Of a stretch of DNA of 34,963 bases, positions 1 to 9,172 are shown in pieces. Each line of letters opens with the position of its first letter. Position 1 is the first letter of the stretch. The notes below the pieces were generated by a model that was given only the letters and a program-made list of their open reading frames with translations, made no database searches and was not told the DNA's origin. Source of the DNA: Staphylococcus intermedius NCTC 11048. GTDB taxonomy: Bacteria; Bacillota; Bacilli; Staphylococcales; Staphylococcaceae. The stretch lies in assembly GCF_002902385.1 (NCBI RefSeq), contig NZ_PPQH01000026.1:1-34963 (forward strand). The letters run 5' to 3'. Made by a program: the position numbers and the translations under genes.

Positions 1-41
1 TAATAATATAATGTATCATAACTAAATATATTACTCAACAC

Positions 42-1919
42 TTAATATGGTGATACAAATCTTTTATTTGCGGTTATATAATAGCCCTCTGTCGTTTTCA
101 GTCGTGGTGTCTGATTTTTAGTATAAATGACTCCATCTATTGCTAAAATTTCTCCTGTTTTCAACTTACGAATCGGTTCACGTTTAAAGGACCTTGAATC
201 ATATAACTGACAACCTTTAATGATTTCAACTTCTTTTGGTGCTGTCGTATAATACTTTTCTTGATCGACGTCATTCAATACGTCCACAAATTTTTGATTC
301 GCTGTAATAAAATAGCCCTCTGTCGTTTTCAGTCTCGGCGTACCTCTAGAAGAACGTTCTATTGATTCAATACGGAAAGGTGTTCCGACTTCGATTTCTT
401 TCACTAACGTATTAAAATCAGCATCTTCATACAACTTAACTTTTTTAACAGTCACCACATCTTCTGGTATCGTCGTAAAATAATGCGCCTTTTGTGACGC
501 TACTGTTTGTGTTGGCTTAATCAATTCCAATTTGAAATCTTGACGTTTCATTTTGCGCACACTTTGGTCTGAAGGGTAGGAAGCATACACAAGTGCTTCT
601 TTGTAGTCATTATATCTGACTTTAATGTTAATACCCACATCTACCATTTCATCTAATGCTTGCGTCGGAATATAAATTTGATTTTGTTCCATTTCGAAAT
701 CCAATGCAATTTCATTCATGGCATTTTGAATTTCTACCGCTTTAACATCTCTAATTTTAGTATTTTTATCTTTTAATACATGGATGACTTCAAAAGCTTT
801 CCCATTAAAATGATGTGTTCCTTGATAAACAGGGTAACACTCAATAGGAAGATACTGATAACGCTCATCTTCAATATCAAGGGTACGATATACTTGGCCG
901 TCTTCAATTAATTTTTTATGATTTGGATCTAACACTAATGCATCAATAAAATCCTCAAACAGTTGCGCATCTTGTTTTTGATAAACGTCATACATTTTTT
1001 TATAAGTTTCTATCGTTAACAAATCTGCTACGGCATAACCATGTGACTCAATGACTGAAACCATTTCATTAAAAATGTCATAATATTCCGCTTGGTCTCC
1101 TGAATTTGCAAATGTTTTGGTTTGAAACATACGTCTCATAAAATCAAGTTCAATAAAACGCGATAACAGCCCTTTCATCGCTGCTACAGGAATATCTAAG
1201 TTCACAACTTCTTTCAAAATATCGAGATTAATTACTGATTTTTCATAAACAGATGTTGTTTTCACTAATGAGACGTTTTCTTGATAACGATTCGTATGAT
1301 AAACAGGGGCTTCTGTCATTGTCGCAGTCTGTGCTTTACCGATTAACTCCGCAAAGAAACGTTTATCTTCTCCATATTTGCGATGTTCAAATTGTAAGTC
1401 GAGTTGTTCAACTAACGCTTTTTTAAACACCTTTCCTGGAGGACCAACTGATCTAAAAATTTTATCAAGTTCATAAGGCACTAAATGTTTGGCTTCCTGA
1501 TATGATGCAAATAATGCCACCTTTACGATAGCGTCATTCGTATGTTTTAAAATTTGCCCAAAACCGATGTCATCATCATCTGTCACTACTTTTTCGACTA
1601 ATAATGGGAAACCATGAGCATCGAGCCAATCGTCCGCATCAAGTAATGTTAAATATTGACCTTGTGCTTCACGCATCCCCACATTTCTTGGTTCAGACGG
1701 ACCACCTGTATTGCTTTCCAGTTCTATTAAACGCATATATGGGTACTCATCAACGAAAGGTTTGATTTTTGCGACAGAATCATCCGTTGATTTATCGTCT
1801 ACTATAACGACCTCAAGTTGTGATGGTTCCATTTCAAGTTTTGTAATTGAATCAAGACATTTTTGAATATAATCCGCTTTGTTGTACACAGAGATGATAA
1901 TAGATACTAACGGTTTCAT
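42..1919 (-). CDS. TarS-like family-2 glycosyltransferase with two C-terminal DUF5776 repeats
   Basis: Probable wall teichoic acid (surface polymer) glycosyltransferase of 625 residues, acting at the cytoplasmic face of the membrane. Residues 1-110 form a GT-A fold: an SIIISVYN start, a VVIVDDKSTDD nucleotide-binding stretch, a GGPSEPRNVG motif close to the GGPGKPRNV motif of S. aureus TarS, and a metal-binding DAD at 94-96. E184-D185 lies where TarS has its catalytic acidic pair. Residues 479-555 and 556-625 are two copies of an SH3-like DUF5776 module, each ending in a PRLKTTEGY..TAN motif; TarS lacks these. Start chosen at 1919 because it has a ribosome site (AGGAAGGGTGA) and begins at the conserved strand; an upstream ATG at 1985 has none. 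It is divergent from the TagF-like genes, which supports a teichoic acid role. The sugar and acceptor are unknown. Family is certain, WTA role is inferred. Confidence 0.8.
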   Translation of the reverse strand: MKPLVSIIISVYNKADYIQKCLDSITKLEMEPSQLEVVIVDDKSTDDSVAKIKPFVDEYPYMRLIELESNTGGPSEPRNVGMREAQGQYLTLLDADDWLDAHGFPLLVEKVVTDDDDIGFGQILKHTNDAIVKVALFASYQEAKHLVPYELDKIFRSVGPPGKVFKKALVEQLDLQFEHRKYGEDKRFFAELIGKAQTATMTEAPVYHTNRYQENVSLVKTTSVYEKSVINLDILKEVVNLDIPVAAMKGLLSRFIELDFMRRMFQTKTFANSGDQAEYYDIFNEMVSVIESHGYAVADLLTIETYKKMYDVYQKQDAQLFEDFIDALVLDPNHKKLIEDGQVYRTLDIEDERYQYLPIECYPVYQGTHHFNGKAFEVIHVLKDKNTKIRDVKAVEIQNAMNEIALDFEMEQNQIYIPTQALDEMVDVGINIKVRYNDYKEALVYASYPSDQSVRKMKRQDFKLELIKPTQTVASQKAHYFTTIPEDVVTVKKVKLYEDADFNTLVKEIEVGTPFRIESIERSSRGTPRLKTTEGYFITANQKFVDVLNDVDQEKYYTTAPKEVEIIKGCQLYDSRSFKREPIRKLKTGEILAIDGVIYTKNQTPRLKTTEGYYITANKRFVSPY

Positions 1920-2243
1920 ATCTACTTCACCCTTCCTCTCTTTTTTGCCAGTCCTTCCAAAAATCAATAGTATATCCCCCCACATTTAATTTAAAAATAT
2001 TACTTATATAAACCCTATTGCACATGATTTCAAACACTAAGCATTCCATCATTTAAAACAATAGTTTGCAATTATCAACCCTACATTTAATTTAGAATTC
2101 AACCTAATATTGTATCAATCACTTATTCTTACAATTCTCAGTAATTTCAAATTTATTAAGCCATGGTTGATTTATTGCTACTTTTGATTAAATGTTAATG
2201 ATATAATACCAAATGTTAAATGATTACTGAAAGGATGATCCTT
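1920..2243. promoter_or_regulatory. AT-rich divergent intergenic region
   Basis: 324 bp between the divergent glycosyltransferase and TagF-like genes. It must hold both promoters. A TATAAT lies at 2202-2207, 36 bases before the plus-strand start codon, but no well-spaced -35 box is visible. I see no ORF, operator palindrome or RNA gene here. Confidence 0.35.
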
Positions 2244-4415
2244 ATGCATGCACTATCCATTATAGTGCCATTTTACAACTCAGAGGAGTACATCACAGAA
2301 TGTATCAGTTATATTAAACGTCAACGTAATCAAGACTTCGAGCTGATTCTTGTCAATGACGGTTCAACAGATCGCAGTGAGCCTTTACTCGATGAAGCTT
2401 TAGCAGATTACGATAAGAAAGTGAAATATATTAAGTTAGAAACAAACAAAGGTCATGCACATGCACGTAATGTCGGAATGCAAGCAGCCGAGACACCTTA
2501 TTTTATGTTTGTCGACGCTGATGATAAATTGGCAACTTATGCCGTCAACTTTTATTTAAAACACATTCAGAGCTTCGATGGCCTCATTGCACCAGTGCAC
2601 GAATTTGCATTGAATATGCCACAATTTGTCGATCAAGACCGTGTACAAATCAAATATTTAAATACAAAGCACAATCCTAATTCATTTTTAAGAAAAAACA
2701 CCGCTTGCAATATCATCTTTAAAACAGCAATTGTTAAAGCTCACAATCTCCAATTTAGCGAATCGTTAAAAGTGTATACAGATTGGTCATTTATTTTAGA
2801 TTATGTTCAATATGCAGAAAATTTCATACGTGTGACGAACTTCCCATTCTATTTCAAAGGCGAAGTGTATGATCCGTTTGAAACCAATACCTTGTCTGAA
2901 CAAAATTTTGATTTCTTATTTGAAGACTATGCCAAAAGCTTTATTGATGCCTTATCTCGTATTAAAAACAAAGAAACACGAACATTTATTAAACAACGAA
3001 TGTTCAATACCCTCCACAACGACTTTTCACCGAACTTACGAGAAACAGCACAACGTTTTGAGACACATCAAGACGCACTTGCTGAAGTCGTTCGTCACCT
3101 CGGTGTTGATATTCTTAAAGAGCGTAAGCTGTTGTTCACTTTAGAAGCCATTGCTTTAGCATTTAAAAAAATAGGATGGGCTTCAAGTATTAACCGCCTA
3201 CGTTTTGTAACGCGTCATGCAAAACGTGTTGCGTTACGTCAAAAAGGTAAGGAACGTTCTCAATATTTCTTAACGGATAAAGATGATAATGTGAACAATA
3301 AAACCGTTGTTTTTGAGTCCTTTGGCGGAAAAAATTATAGCGACAGCCCAAAATACATTTATGAATATATGAAAGATCATTACCCTGAACTTAACTATAA
3401 ATGGGTCTTTAATAATCCAGAGTATAATTCAGTCCCTGGTGAAGTGGAGAAAGTCCAGAAAAATTCTAATGCGTATTATCAAGCATATTCAGAAGCAAAG
3501 TTCTGGGTCTCTAATGCACGAATTCCATTGTTCTTAAATAAAAAGCCGAACCAAATTTACATTCAAACTTGGCATGGTACCCCTTTAAAACGACTTGCGA
3601 ATGATATGAAAGTCGTTAGAATGCCAGGTACAACAACATCATTATACAAACGTAATTTCTATAAAGAAGCATCACGCTGGGATTACTTAGTGTCACCGAA
3701 CCGTTATTCAACAGAAATTTTCCGTACCGCTTTTTGGACGCCACCGGAAAAAGTACTAGAAATCGGTTATCCCCGTAACGATATTTTAGTCAATCGTGCA
3801 GATGATGCAGCATTACAACAAAGTATCAAAGAAGAACTCAACATTCCTGAAGATAAAAAAATCATCATGTACGCGCCAACATGGCGTGATGACGAATTCA
3901 TTAAAAAAGGTCAATATACTTTCGAACTCAAAATCGATTTACCACGTTTACAACAAGAACTTGGCGATGAATATGTGATTTTACTACGCATGCATTATTT
4001 GATTGCCAATGCCCTTGATTTGAATGGTTATGAAGATTTTGCGATTGATGTATCGAATTATAATGACATTTCGAAACTGTACTTGATTAGTGATTGCTTG
4101 ATTACAGATTACTCTTCGGTCATGTTTGACTACGGTATTTTGAAACGCCCACAATTCTTCTTTGCATATGATATTGAAAAGTACGATAAGAATCTCCGTG
4201 GCTTTTATATTGATTACCATAAAGATTTACCGGGTCCGATATATACAGAACCAGGCGAATTAATTGAAGGATTGAAACGACTAGATGCGGTTAAAAAAGA
4301 ATACAGACCTCGCATTGATGCGTTTTATAATCGATTCTGTTCAATTGAAAATGGACGTGCGTCACAGTATATCGGTGACATGATTTATAATGAAATTCAG
4401 AAAAACATAGAATAA
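2244..4415 (+). CDS. Bifunctional family-2 glycosyltransferase / CDP-glycerol glycerophosphotransferase (TagF-like), copy 1
   Basis: A 723-residue fusion enzyme predicted to build or extend a glycerol-phosphate surface polymer from CDP-glycerol at the inner membrane face. Residues 1 to about 210 are a GT2 domain (LSIIVPFYN, LILVNDGSTD, VDADD near 91-95). Residues from about 350 to 715 are a Glyphos_transf domain with the TagF signatures TWHGTPLK, GYPRND, YAPTWRDD, LLRMHYL and ITDYSSVMFDYG; the two histidines (HG and RMH) match the catalytic pair known in TagF. Start at 2244 follows a GAAAGGAT ribosome site; the ATG at 2220 has none. A terminator follows immediately. It is paralogous to the next gene: the C-terminal halves are nearly identical by eye, while the N-terminal halves are clearly less so. 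Donor sugar of the GT2 domain is unknown. Not obviously fused this way in standard S. aureus Tar enzymes. Confidence 0.85.
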   Translation: MHALSIIVPFYNSEEYITECISYIKRQRNQDFELILVNDGSTDRSEPLLDEALADYDKKVKYIKLETNKGHAHARNVGMQAAETPYFMFVDADDKLATYAVNFYLKHIQSFDGLIAPVHEFALNMPQFVDQDRVQIKYLNTKHNPNSFLRKNTACNIIFKTAIVKAHNLQFSESLKVYTDWSFILDYVQYAENFIRVTNFPFYFKGEVYDPFETNTLSEQNFDFLFEDYAKSFIDALSRIKNKETRTFIKQRMFNTLHNDFSPNLRETAQRFETHQDALAEVVRHLGVDILKERKLLFTLEAIALAFKKIGWASSINRLRFVTRHAKRVALRQKGKERSQYFLTDKDDNVNNKTVVFESFGGKNYSDSPKYIYEYMKDHYPELNYKWVFNNPEYNSVPGEVEKVQKNSNAYYQAYSEAKFWVSNARIPLFLNKKPNQIYIQTWHGTPLKRLANDMKVVRMPGTTTSLYKRNFYKEASRWDYLVSPNRYSTEIFRTAFWTPPEKVLEIGYPRNDILVNRADDAALQQSIKEELNIPEDKKIIMYAPTWRDDEFIKKGQYTFELKIDLPRLQQELGDEYVILLRMHYLIANALDLNGYEDFAIDVSNYNDISKLYLISDCLITDYSSVMFDYGILKRPQFFFAYDIEKYDKNLRGFYIDYHKDLPGPIYTEPGELIEGLKRLDAVKKEYRPRIDAFYNRFCSIENGRASQYIGDMIYNEIQKNIE

Positions 4416-4420
4416 TTTTC

Positions 4421-4456
4421 AAAAGATGAAGTCATGATGATGGCTTCATCTTTTTA
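4421..4456 (+). terminator. Rho-independent terminator of TagF-like copy 1
   Basis: Stem GATGAAGTCA (4425-4434) pairs with TGGCTTCATC (4441-4450) around a six-base loop and is followed by TTTTT. It starts a few bases after the stop codon, so the two tandem paralogs are probably transcribed separately. Confidence 0.85.
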
Positions 4457-4607
4457 TTTAATTATCTTTCACAAACCTGTTTCACTCTATTAATTTATAC
4501 TCTATTAAAATAATGATGATGTTTCATAATAAATTTAGTATGCCAAATGCTTATTATGATAAAATATACTTATATATCAACCCATGGTTCGGAAGGATGA
4601 TTGGATA

Positions 4608-6743
4608 ATGAAACTGAGTATTATAATTCCTTTTTATAATGAGTCGGAACACATCACAGATTGTATCAATGCGATTAAAAAACAACGCAACCAAAATTTC
4701 GAATTAATTTTGATTAATGATGGTTCCACAGATAATAGTGAATCATTATTAAATAAGGCATTGGCTAACTATGATAAAAAAGTGACTTACATCACATTAA
4801 ATGACAATCACGGACATGCACATGCACGTAATGTAGGCATTCAAGCTGTTAAAACACCTTACTTTATGTTTGTGGATGCAGATGATCAACTTGCGAGTTA
4901 TGCAGTCCATTTTTATTTGAAGTATTTACAGCAGTTTGATGGCTTAATTGCTCCTATTAACGACTTTTCACTTAATCTACCGCAATATGTCGATCAAAAT
5001 CACGTGAAATTCAATTATATATCCACCAAGCGTGAACCACAGGCATTTTTGCGCCACAATACAGCGTGTAATATTGTTTTCAAAACGAGTATTGTTCACG
5101 CTCATCAAATTCAATTTAACGAAAATTTGCGTGTCTATGTGGACCAATCTTTCATTTTGGATTATCTTCAGTATGCTGAACGCTTTATTGAAATAAGCGA
5201 TTTCCCTTTTTACTTTAGAGGCGAAGTGTATGATCCCTTCAATACAACGACACTTTCTGAACAAGATGAAGATTTTCTCTTTGAAGATTATTGTCATAGT
5301 TTTAACGATGCACTTTCACGCGTTCATAACAACAGATTGCGTCAATGGATTAAACAAAGTATGATCATGCGACTACATCAAGAATTTAATCCTAATGAAA
5401 GCGAATCTGCTGAACGTATCAAAATACATCAAACATCTCTTTCACAAGTCGTTCATCAGCTCGGATTCTCACTTTTAAAAGAGAAAAAGTTATTATTTTT
5501 AATTGAAATGTTAGGTTTAGCAATGAATAAGCCAAGTTTCGCATTAAAAGTGAACCGTTTTCGATTTATTACACGGCACCTGAAAAACATTGTTCAACGT
5601 CATCGACTTCAAGACCGTTCACGTTATTATCTCACTGATAAAGTTGAGAATGTAAACGCAAAGACGGTTGTTTTCGAATCATTTGGAGGCAAAAATTATA
5701 GCGATAGCCCCAAATACATTTACGAATATATGAAAGATCATTATCCAGAATTGAATTATCGTTGGGTTTTTAAAGATCCAGATACAAATCGTGTGCCTGG
5801 TGAAGCTGTCAAAGTGAAAAAAAATTCATCAGCTTATTATCAAGCGTATTCAGAAGCAAAGGTTTGGGTTTCCAACGCACGTCTGCCATTATTTTTAAAT
5901 AAAAAGGAAAATCAAACTTACATTCAAACTTGGCATGGGACACCTTTAAAACGACTTGCGAATGATATGAAAGTGGTCAGAATGCCAGGTACAACAACAT
6001 CTTTATACAAACGCAATTTCCATAAAGAAACTTCACGTTGGGATTACTTAATATCACCAAACCGATATTCGTCTGAAATTTTCCGAACTGCATTTTGGAT
6101 GCCGCCTGAGAAAACTTTAGAAATCGGCTATCCACGAAACGATATTTTAGTCAATCGTGCAAATGATGTTGCGTTACAGGCTGAAATTCGTGAAGAACTC
6201 AACATTCCTGAAGGTAAAAAAATCATTATGTATGCACCGACATGGCGTGATGATGAGTTTGTCAAAAAAGGCAGTTATACCTTTAAACTTAAGATTGATT
6301 TAGCACGTTTGCAAGAGACGATCGGAGACGAATACGTTGTACTTTTACGTATGCATTATTTGATTGCCAATGCTTTAGATTTAAACGGCTATGAAGATTT
6401 TGCGATTGATGTATCGAATTATAATGATATTTCAAGGCTTTATTTGATTAGCGATTGTTTGATTACTGACTATTCTTCTGTCATGTTCGATTATGGTATT
6501 CTCAAACGCCCACAACTTTTCTTTCCTTATGATATTGAAAAGTATGCGTCAGAATTACGTGGCTTTTATATCGACTACCATACGGATTTGCCAGGCCCTA
6601 TTTACACAGATCCAGATGCGTTAATTGAAGGATTAAAAATATCGAGCAAATTCGTGAAACATATCAAGACAAGATTGAAGCATTTCATCAGCGCTTTTGT
6701 TCGCTTGAAAATGGGCGTGCATCTCAATATATCGGTGACATGA
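4608..6743 (+). CDS. Bifunctional GT2 / CDP-glycerol glycerophosphotransferase (TagF-like), copy 2, frameshifted near the C-terminus
   Basis: Paralog of the preceding gene with the same GT2 plus TagF-like layout and all the catalytic motifs (VDADD, TWHGTPLK, YAPTWRDD, LLRMHYL, ITDYSSVMFDYG). As it stands it gives 711 residues. After K677 the frame departs from its paralog. One extra A in the A-run at 6635-6639 would restore it and add 45 residues ending at a TAA at 6773-6775, including RFCSLENGRASQYIGDMIYN, which matches copy 1 (RFCSIENGRASQYIGDMIYN). The repaired protein would be 722 residues against 723. So the last 34 residues are aberrant. The catalytic core is intact, and activity may or may not survive. 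Start at 4608 follows GGAAGG at 4591-4596; the ATG at 4584 has no site. Could also be a homopolymer sequencing error. Confidence 0.8.
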   Translation: MKLSIIIPFYNESEHITDCINAIKKQRNQNFELILINDGSTDNSESLLNKALANYDKKVTYITLNDNHGHAHARNVGIQAVKTPYFMFVDADDQLASYAVHFYLKYLQQFDGLIAPINDFSLNLPQYVDQNHVKFNYISTKREPQAFLRHNTACNIVFKTSIVHAHQIQFNENLRVYVDQSFILDYLQYAERFIEISDFPFYFRGEVYDPFNTTTLSEQDEDFLFEDYCHSFNDALSRVHNNRLRQWIKQSMIMRLHQEFNPNESESAERIKIHQTSLSQVVHQLGFSLLKEKKLLFLIEMLGLAMNKPSFALKVNRFRFITRHLKNIVQRHRLQDRSRYYLTDKVENVNAKTVVFESFGGKNYSDSPKYIYEYMKDHYPELNYRWVFKDPDTNRVPGEAVKVKKNSSAYYQAYSEAKVWVSNARLPLFLNKKENQTYIQTWHGTPLKRLANDMKVVRMPGTTTSLYKRNFHKETSRWDYLISPNRYSSEIFRTAFWMPPEKTLEIGYPRNDILVNRANDVALQAEIREELNIPEGKKIIMYAPTWRDDEFVKKGSYTFKLKIDLARLQETIGDEYVVLLRMHYLIANALDLNGYEDFAIDVSNYNDISRLYLISDCLITDYSSVMFDYGILKRPQLFFPYDIEKYASELRGFYIDYHTDLPGPIYTDPDALIEGLKISSKFVKHIKTRLKHFISAFVRLKMGVHLNISVT

Positions 6744-6778
6744 TTTATAATGAAATTCAAAAAAGTTTAGATTAATAT

Positions 6779-6817
6779 AAAAAAGATGAAGTCATTCAGA
6801 GGACTTCATCTTTTTTA
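6779..6817. terminator. Bidirectional terminator between TagF-like copy 2 and the nik operon
   Basis: Perfect 9-bp stem GATGAAGTC (6785-6793) / GACTTCATC (6802-6810), with an A-run on one side and a T-run on the other, so it can work on both strands. It sits between the 3' ends of the convergent polymerase gene and nikE. The stem is almost the same sequence as the terminator after copy 1, as expected if the whole gene with its terminator was duplicated. Confidence 0.85.
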
Positions 6818-6896
6818 TTACATATTCACACTATTTCTGTCATGCTCCTACTATTCAAACCTCTAGTCTCGAAAACGCTCCGTTCTATCATCCGCA

Positions 6897-7586
6897 TCAC
6901 TCATAAATCAATAACAATGCTTTCGTATAATCATCACGTGTCTCATCAAACAGCGCTTCTATTGGAAATGCATCGACAACACGACCTTGATGCATGACCA
7001 CAATACGCGAAACCCATTTTTGTAGAAATGCTAAATCATGGGAAATCACGACCATTGAACATTGTGTCCGTTCGACATGCCGTTTTAACTGCTGTGCCAT
7101 ACGATCTTCTGCAATAACATCTAAATTTGCTGTCATCTCATCACAAATCAACAAATCTGGTTGCAACATCAATGTTCGAATGACATTGAAACGTTGCAGT
7201 TGGCCGCCGCTTAATGCATTCGGATACCGTTTCAACAACGCATGTGACACACCCATCGCTGCCATGAGTTCATCACGATAGCGTTGATGTGCTTTCCGTT
7301 GAGAGGGATCGTAATCCAACGCCTCATTTAATGCACGTGCGATTGTCATTTTAGGATTAAATGCGTAGTTGGCATGTTGTAAAATCGGTAATATCTTTTT
7401 AAATGTCGATGTGACATGTCCTCGTTGCGCACGTAATTCACCTAACATCACCTGTGCTAATGTAGACTTTCCAGACCCACTTTCACCAACGATGCCTACA
7501 ATTTCATGAGGTCCGACTGTTAATGACACATCATTTAAAGCGGTGACATCTTTATACTGTACAGTGATATGTTCTAATTTAATCAT
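6897..7586 (-). CDS. nikE: Nickel ABC importer ATP-binding subunit NikE
   Basis: Cytoplasmic ATPase of 229 residues, one of the two ATPases of an Opp/Nik-type importer. It has a Walker A motif (GESGSGKS), an ABC signature (LSGGQLQRF) and a Walker B motif (LLICDEMTANLD) with Met where most relatives have Pro. The H-loop is in VVISHDL. S. aureus NikE is 233 residues and shares the LSGGQLQRFNVMRSL and LICDE..NLDVIAE stretches as I remember it. Start chosen at 7586, preceded by AAGGTGAG; an alternative ATG at 7595 would place that site inside the gene. It overlaps the end of nikD by 8 bases (ATGATTAA), which suggests translational coupling. Last gene of the operon. Confidence 0.85.
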   Translation of the reverse strand: MIKLEHITVQYKDVTALNDVSLTVGPHEIVGIVGESGSGKSTLAQVMLGELRAQRGHVTSTFKKILPILQHANYAFNPKMTIARALNEALDYDPSQRKAHQRYRDELMAAMGVSHALLKRYPNALSGGQLQRFNVIRTLMLQPDLLICDEMTANLDVIAEDRMAQQLKRHVERTQCSMVVISHDLAFLQKWVSRIVVMHQGRVVDAFPIEALFDETRDDYTKALLLIYE

Positions 7587-8355
7587 AAGACTCACCTTGC
7601 CTTAACTGACTTCGATGTTGAAATAAATACGCACTGTACGGATGAATGTCTGCTGATTTGAAATAATCATCATCACCTTGGTCCACGATACGACCACGTT
7701 GCAATACGTAAAGATAATCACTAAATCGTTTCACATGCGTTAAGTTGTGCGTCACGACAAATAACGTGACATCGTGTGCTTCAGCAAGATGATGCAACAA
7801 TGTCATCATTTGGTGCCCTGTCACAGCATCTAATGCAGCAGTGGGTTCGTCTGCGATAATGAGTGCCGGTTCCAACATCATCACACTCGCAATAAGGACA
7901 CGTTCCAGTTGCCCACCAGATAGCATGAAGCGATACCGTTTACGCAAATCAAGATGGTCTAAGCCTACCCATTTTAGCGCTTTTTGAACTTGTTTTGCCG
8001 CTTCTTGACGTGACACTTTGTAATGCTGACGATAAATCCCTATGAGCTGCTTCCCAATCGGCGTATGATCATTAAAACTATGCGTATAATCTTGTGAAAT
8101 ATATCCGACTTGTTTGCCTAAATACGGTTTTAATGAGGTGACACTTTGTCCGTCGTAATGCCATTCATCGTACGACATTTCAAAGTGTTCCGGTAAAGCA
8201 CCGAGTAACGCTTTAATCAACATACTTTTCCCCGCGCCACTTTCACCGATCAGGACATTCACTTTTGAAGCGTAAAGCGTCATATCGAGACTTTCAATGA
8301 CATGATGCTCCCCTTGTCGCACAGTTAAGTTGTGTATGTCTATTAACCTATTCAT
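7579..8355 (-). CDS. nikD: Nickel ABC importer ATP-binding subunit NikD
   Basis: Cytoplasmic ATPase of 258 residues (S. aureus NikD is about 257). It has a Walker A motif (GESGAGKS), an ABC signature (LSGGQLERV), a Walker B motif (LIIADEPTAALD) and an H-loop (VVTHNL). The stretch GYISQDYTHSFNDHT is very close to the S. aureus NikD equivalent (GYISQNYAESFNDHT), which favours NikD over a generic peptide importer. Start at 8355 gives the MNRLIDIHNLTV beginning typical of the family and follows AGGAG; the 8400 start lacks support. It overlaps nikC by 8 bases and nikE by 8 bases. Confidence 0.85.
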   Translation of the reverse strand: MNRLIDIHNLTVRQGEHHVIESLDMTLYASKVNVLIGESGAGKSMLIKALLGALPEHFEMSYDEWHYDGQSVTSLKPYLGKQVGYISQDYTHSFNDHTPIGKQLIGIYRQHYKVSRQEAAKQVQKALKWVGLDHLDLRKRYRFMLSGGQLERVLIASVMMLEPALIIADEPTAALDAVTGHQMMTLLHHLAEAHDVTLFVVTHNLTHVKRFSDYLYVLQRGRIVDQGDDDYFKSADIHPYSAYLFQHRSQLRQGESYD

Positions 8356-9172
8356 GTCCAGGAGACTCCTCTTGTGTAAAATAATCGCGTAACGCATCAC
8401 CGGTCAATTGGAAAATTAAGATCGTCACAGCAATCATCACGGCTGGTGCAAACAGTAATATCGGATTGGATGTCATGAAATCCTGACCTGCATTTAACAT
8501 CGCCCCCCATTCCGGTGATGGCGGTTGTGCCCCTAATCCTAAAAATGATAACGATGAAATGTAGAGAATATTTTTACCGAAATCGACTGTAGCCACAACT
8601 AAAATAGAAGGCAACACGTGTGGAACAAAGTGTCTCAACATGATGCGCAATGACGACACACGGTACAATTTGGCCATACGGATATAATCCATATCTCGAA
8701 TACTCGCCACAATTGTACGGGTCAATCTCGTATATGTCATCCAGCGTAACAATACCATCGCCCAGACGATATTCCAGATACTCGGTTTCAACAAACTCGC
8801 CATCGCAATAATGAGCACAAATTCTGGAATACTGAGGCCGATGTCGACGATGCGCATGATGATTTTTTCGACTTTCCCTTTGAAAAATCCTGCAATCATA
8901 CCTATAGGCACACCAATGATGACCGTCATCACGATTGTAACTAAGCTGACTAACAACGTATAACGCGCCCCAATCATGAGTCGTGCGAACAGGTCACGTC
9001 CGTAGTCATCTGTCCCTAACCAATGCAGCGAACTGATCGGTAAAAACTGGTCACTTAACTTCACTTCTAATGCTGATTGTGTTGAAACAAAAAACTGTGT
9101 GGTGATGAGTAGCACGACATAAGTAACGCATACCCATACCATTTTCGGTAAGTGTCGTAACTGTTTCATCAT
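8348..9172 (-). CDS. nikC: Nickel ABC importer permease NikC
   Basis: Inner-membrane permease of 274 residues with an N-terminal membrane anchor and about five further helices of the BPD_transp_1 fold. The GTDDYGRDLFARLMIGAR segment and the SLSFLGLGAQPPSPEWGAML loop are hallmarks of the OppC/DppC/NikC family; the latter contains the coupling region to the ATPase. QFFVS, DVGLSIPEF and LTGDALRD also occur in S. aureus NikC (276 residues) as I recall it. Two ATG codons are adjacent at 9172 and 9169, after GAGGTG. The start overlaps the stop of nikB in an ATGA. Confidence 0.87.
   Translation of the reverse strand: MMKQLRHLPKMVWVCVTYVVLLITTQFFVSTQSALEVKLSDQFLPISSLHWLGTDDYGRDLFARLMIGARYTLLVSLVTIVMTVIIGVPIGMIAGFFKGKVEKIIMRIVDIGLSIPEFVLIIAMASLLKPSIWNIVWAMVLLRWMTYTRLTRTIVASIRDMDYIRMAKLYRVSSLRIMLRHFVPHVLPSILVVATVDFGKNILYISSLSFLGLGAQPPSPEWGAMLNAGQDFMTSNPILLFAPAVMIAVTILIFQLTGDALRDYFTQEESPGHE

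Noticed and set aside
4977..5297. 106-residue antisense frame within TagF-like copy 2
   Set aside because: It lies opposite well-conserved GT2 coding sequence, has no ribosome site and no family features.
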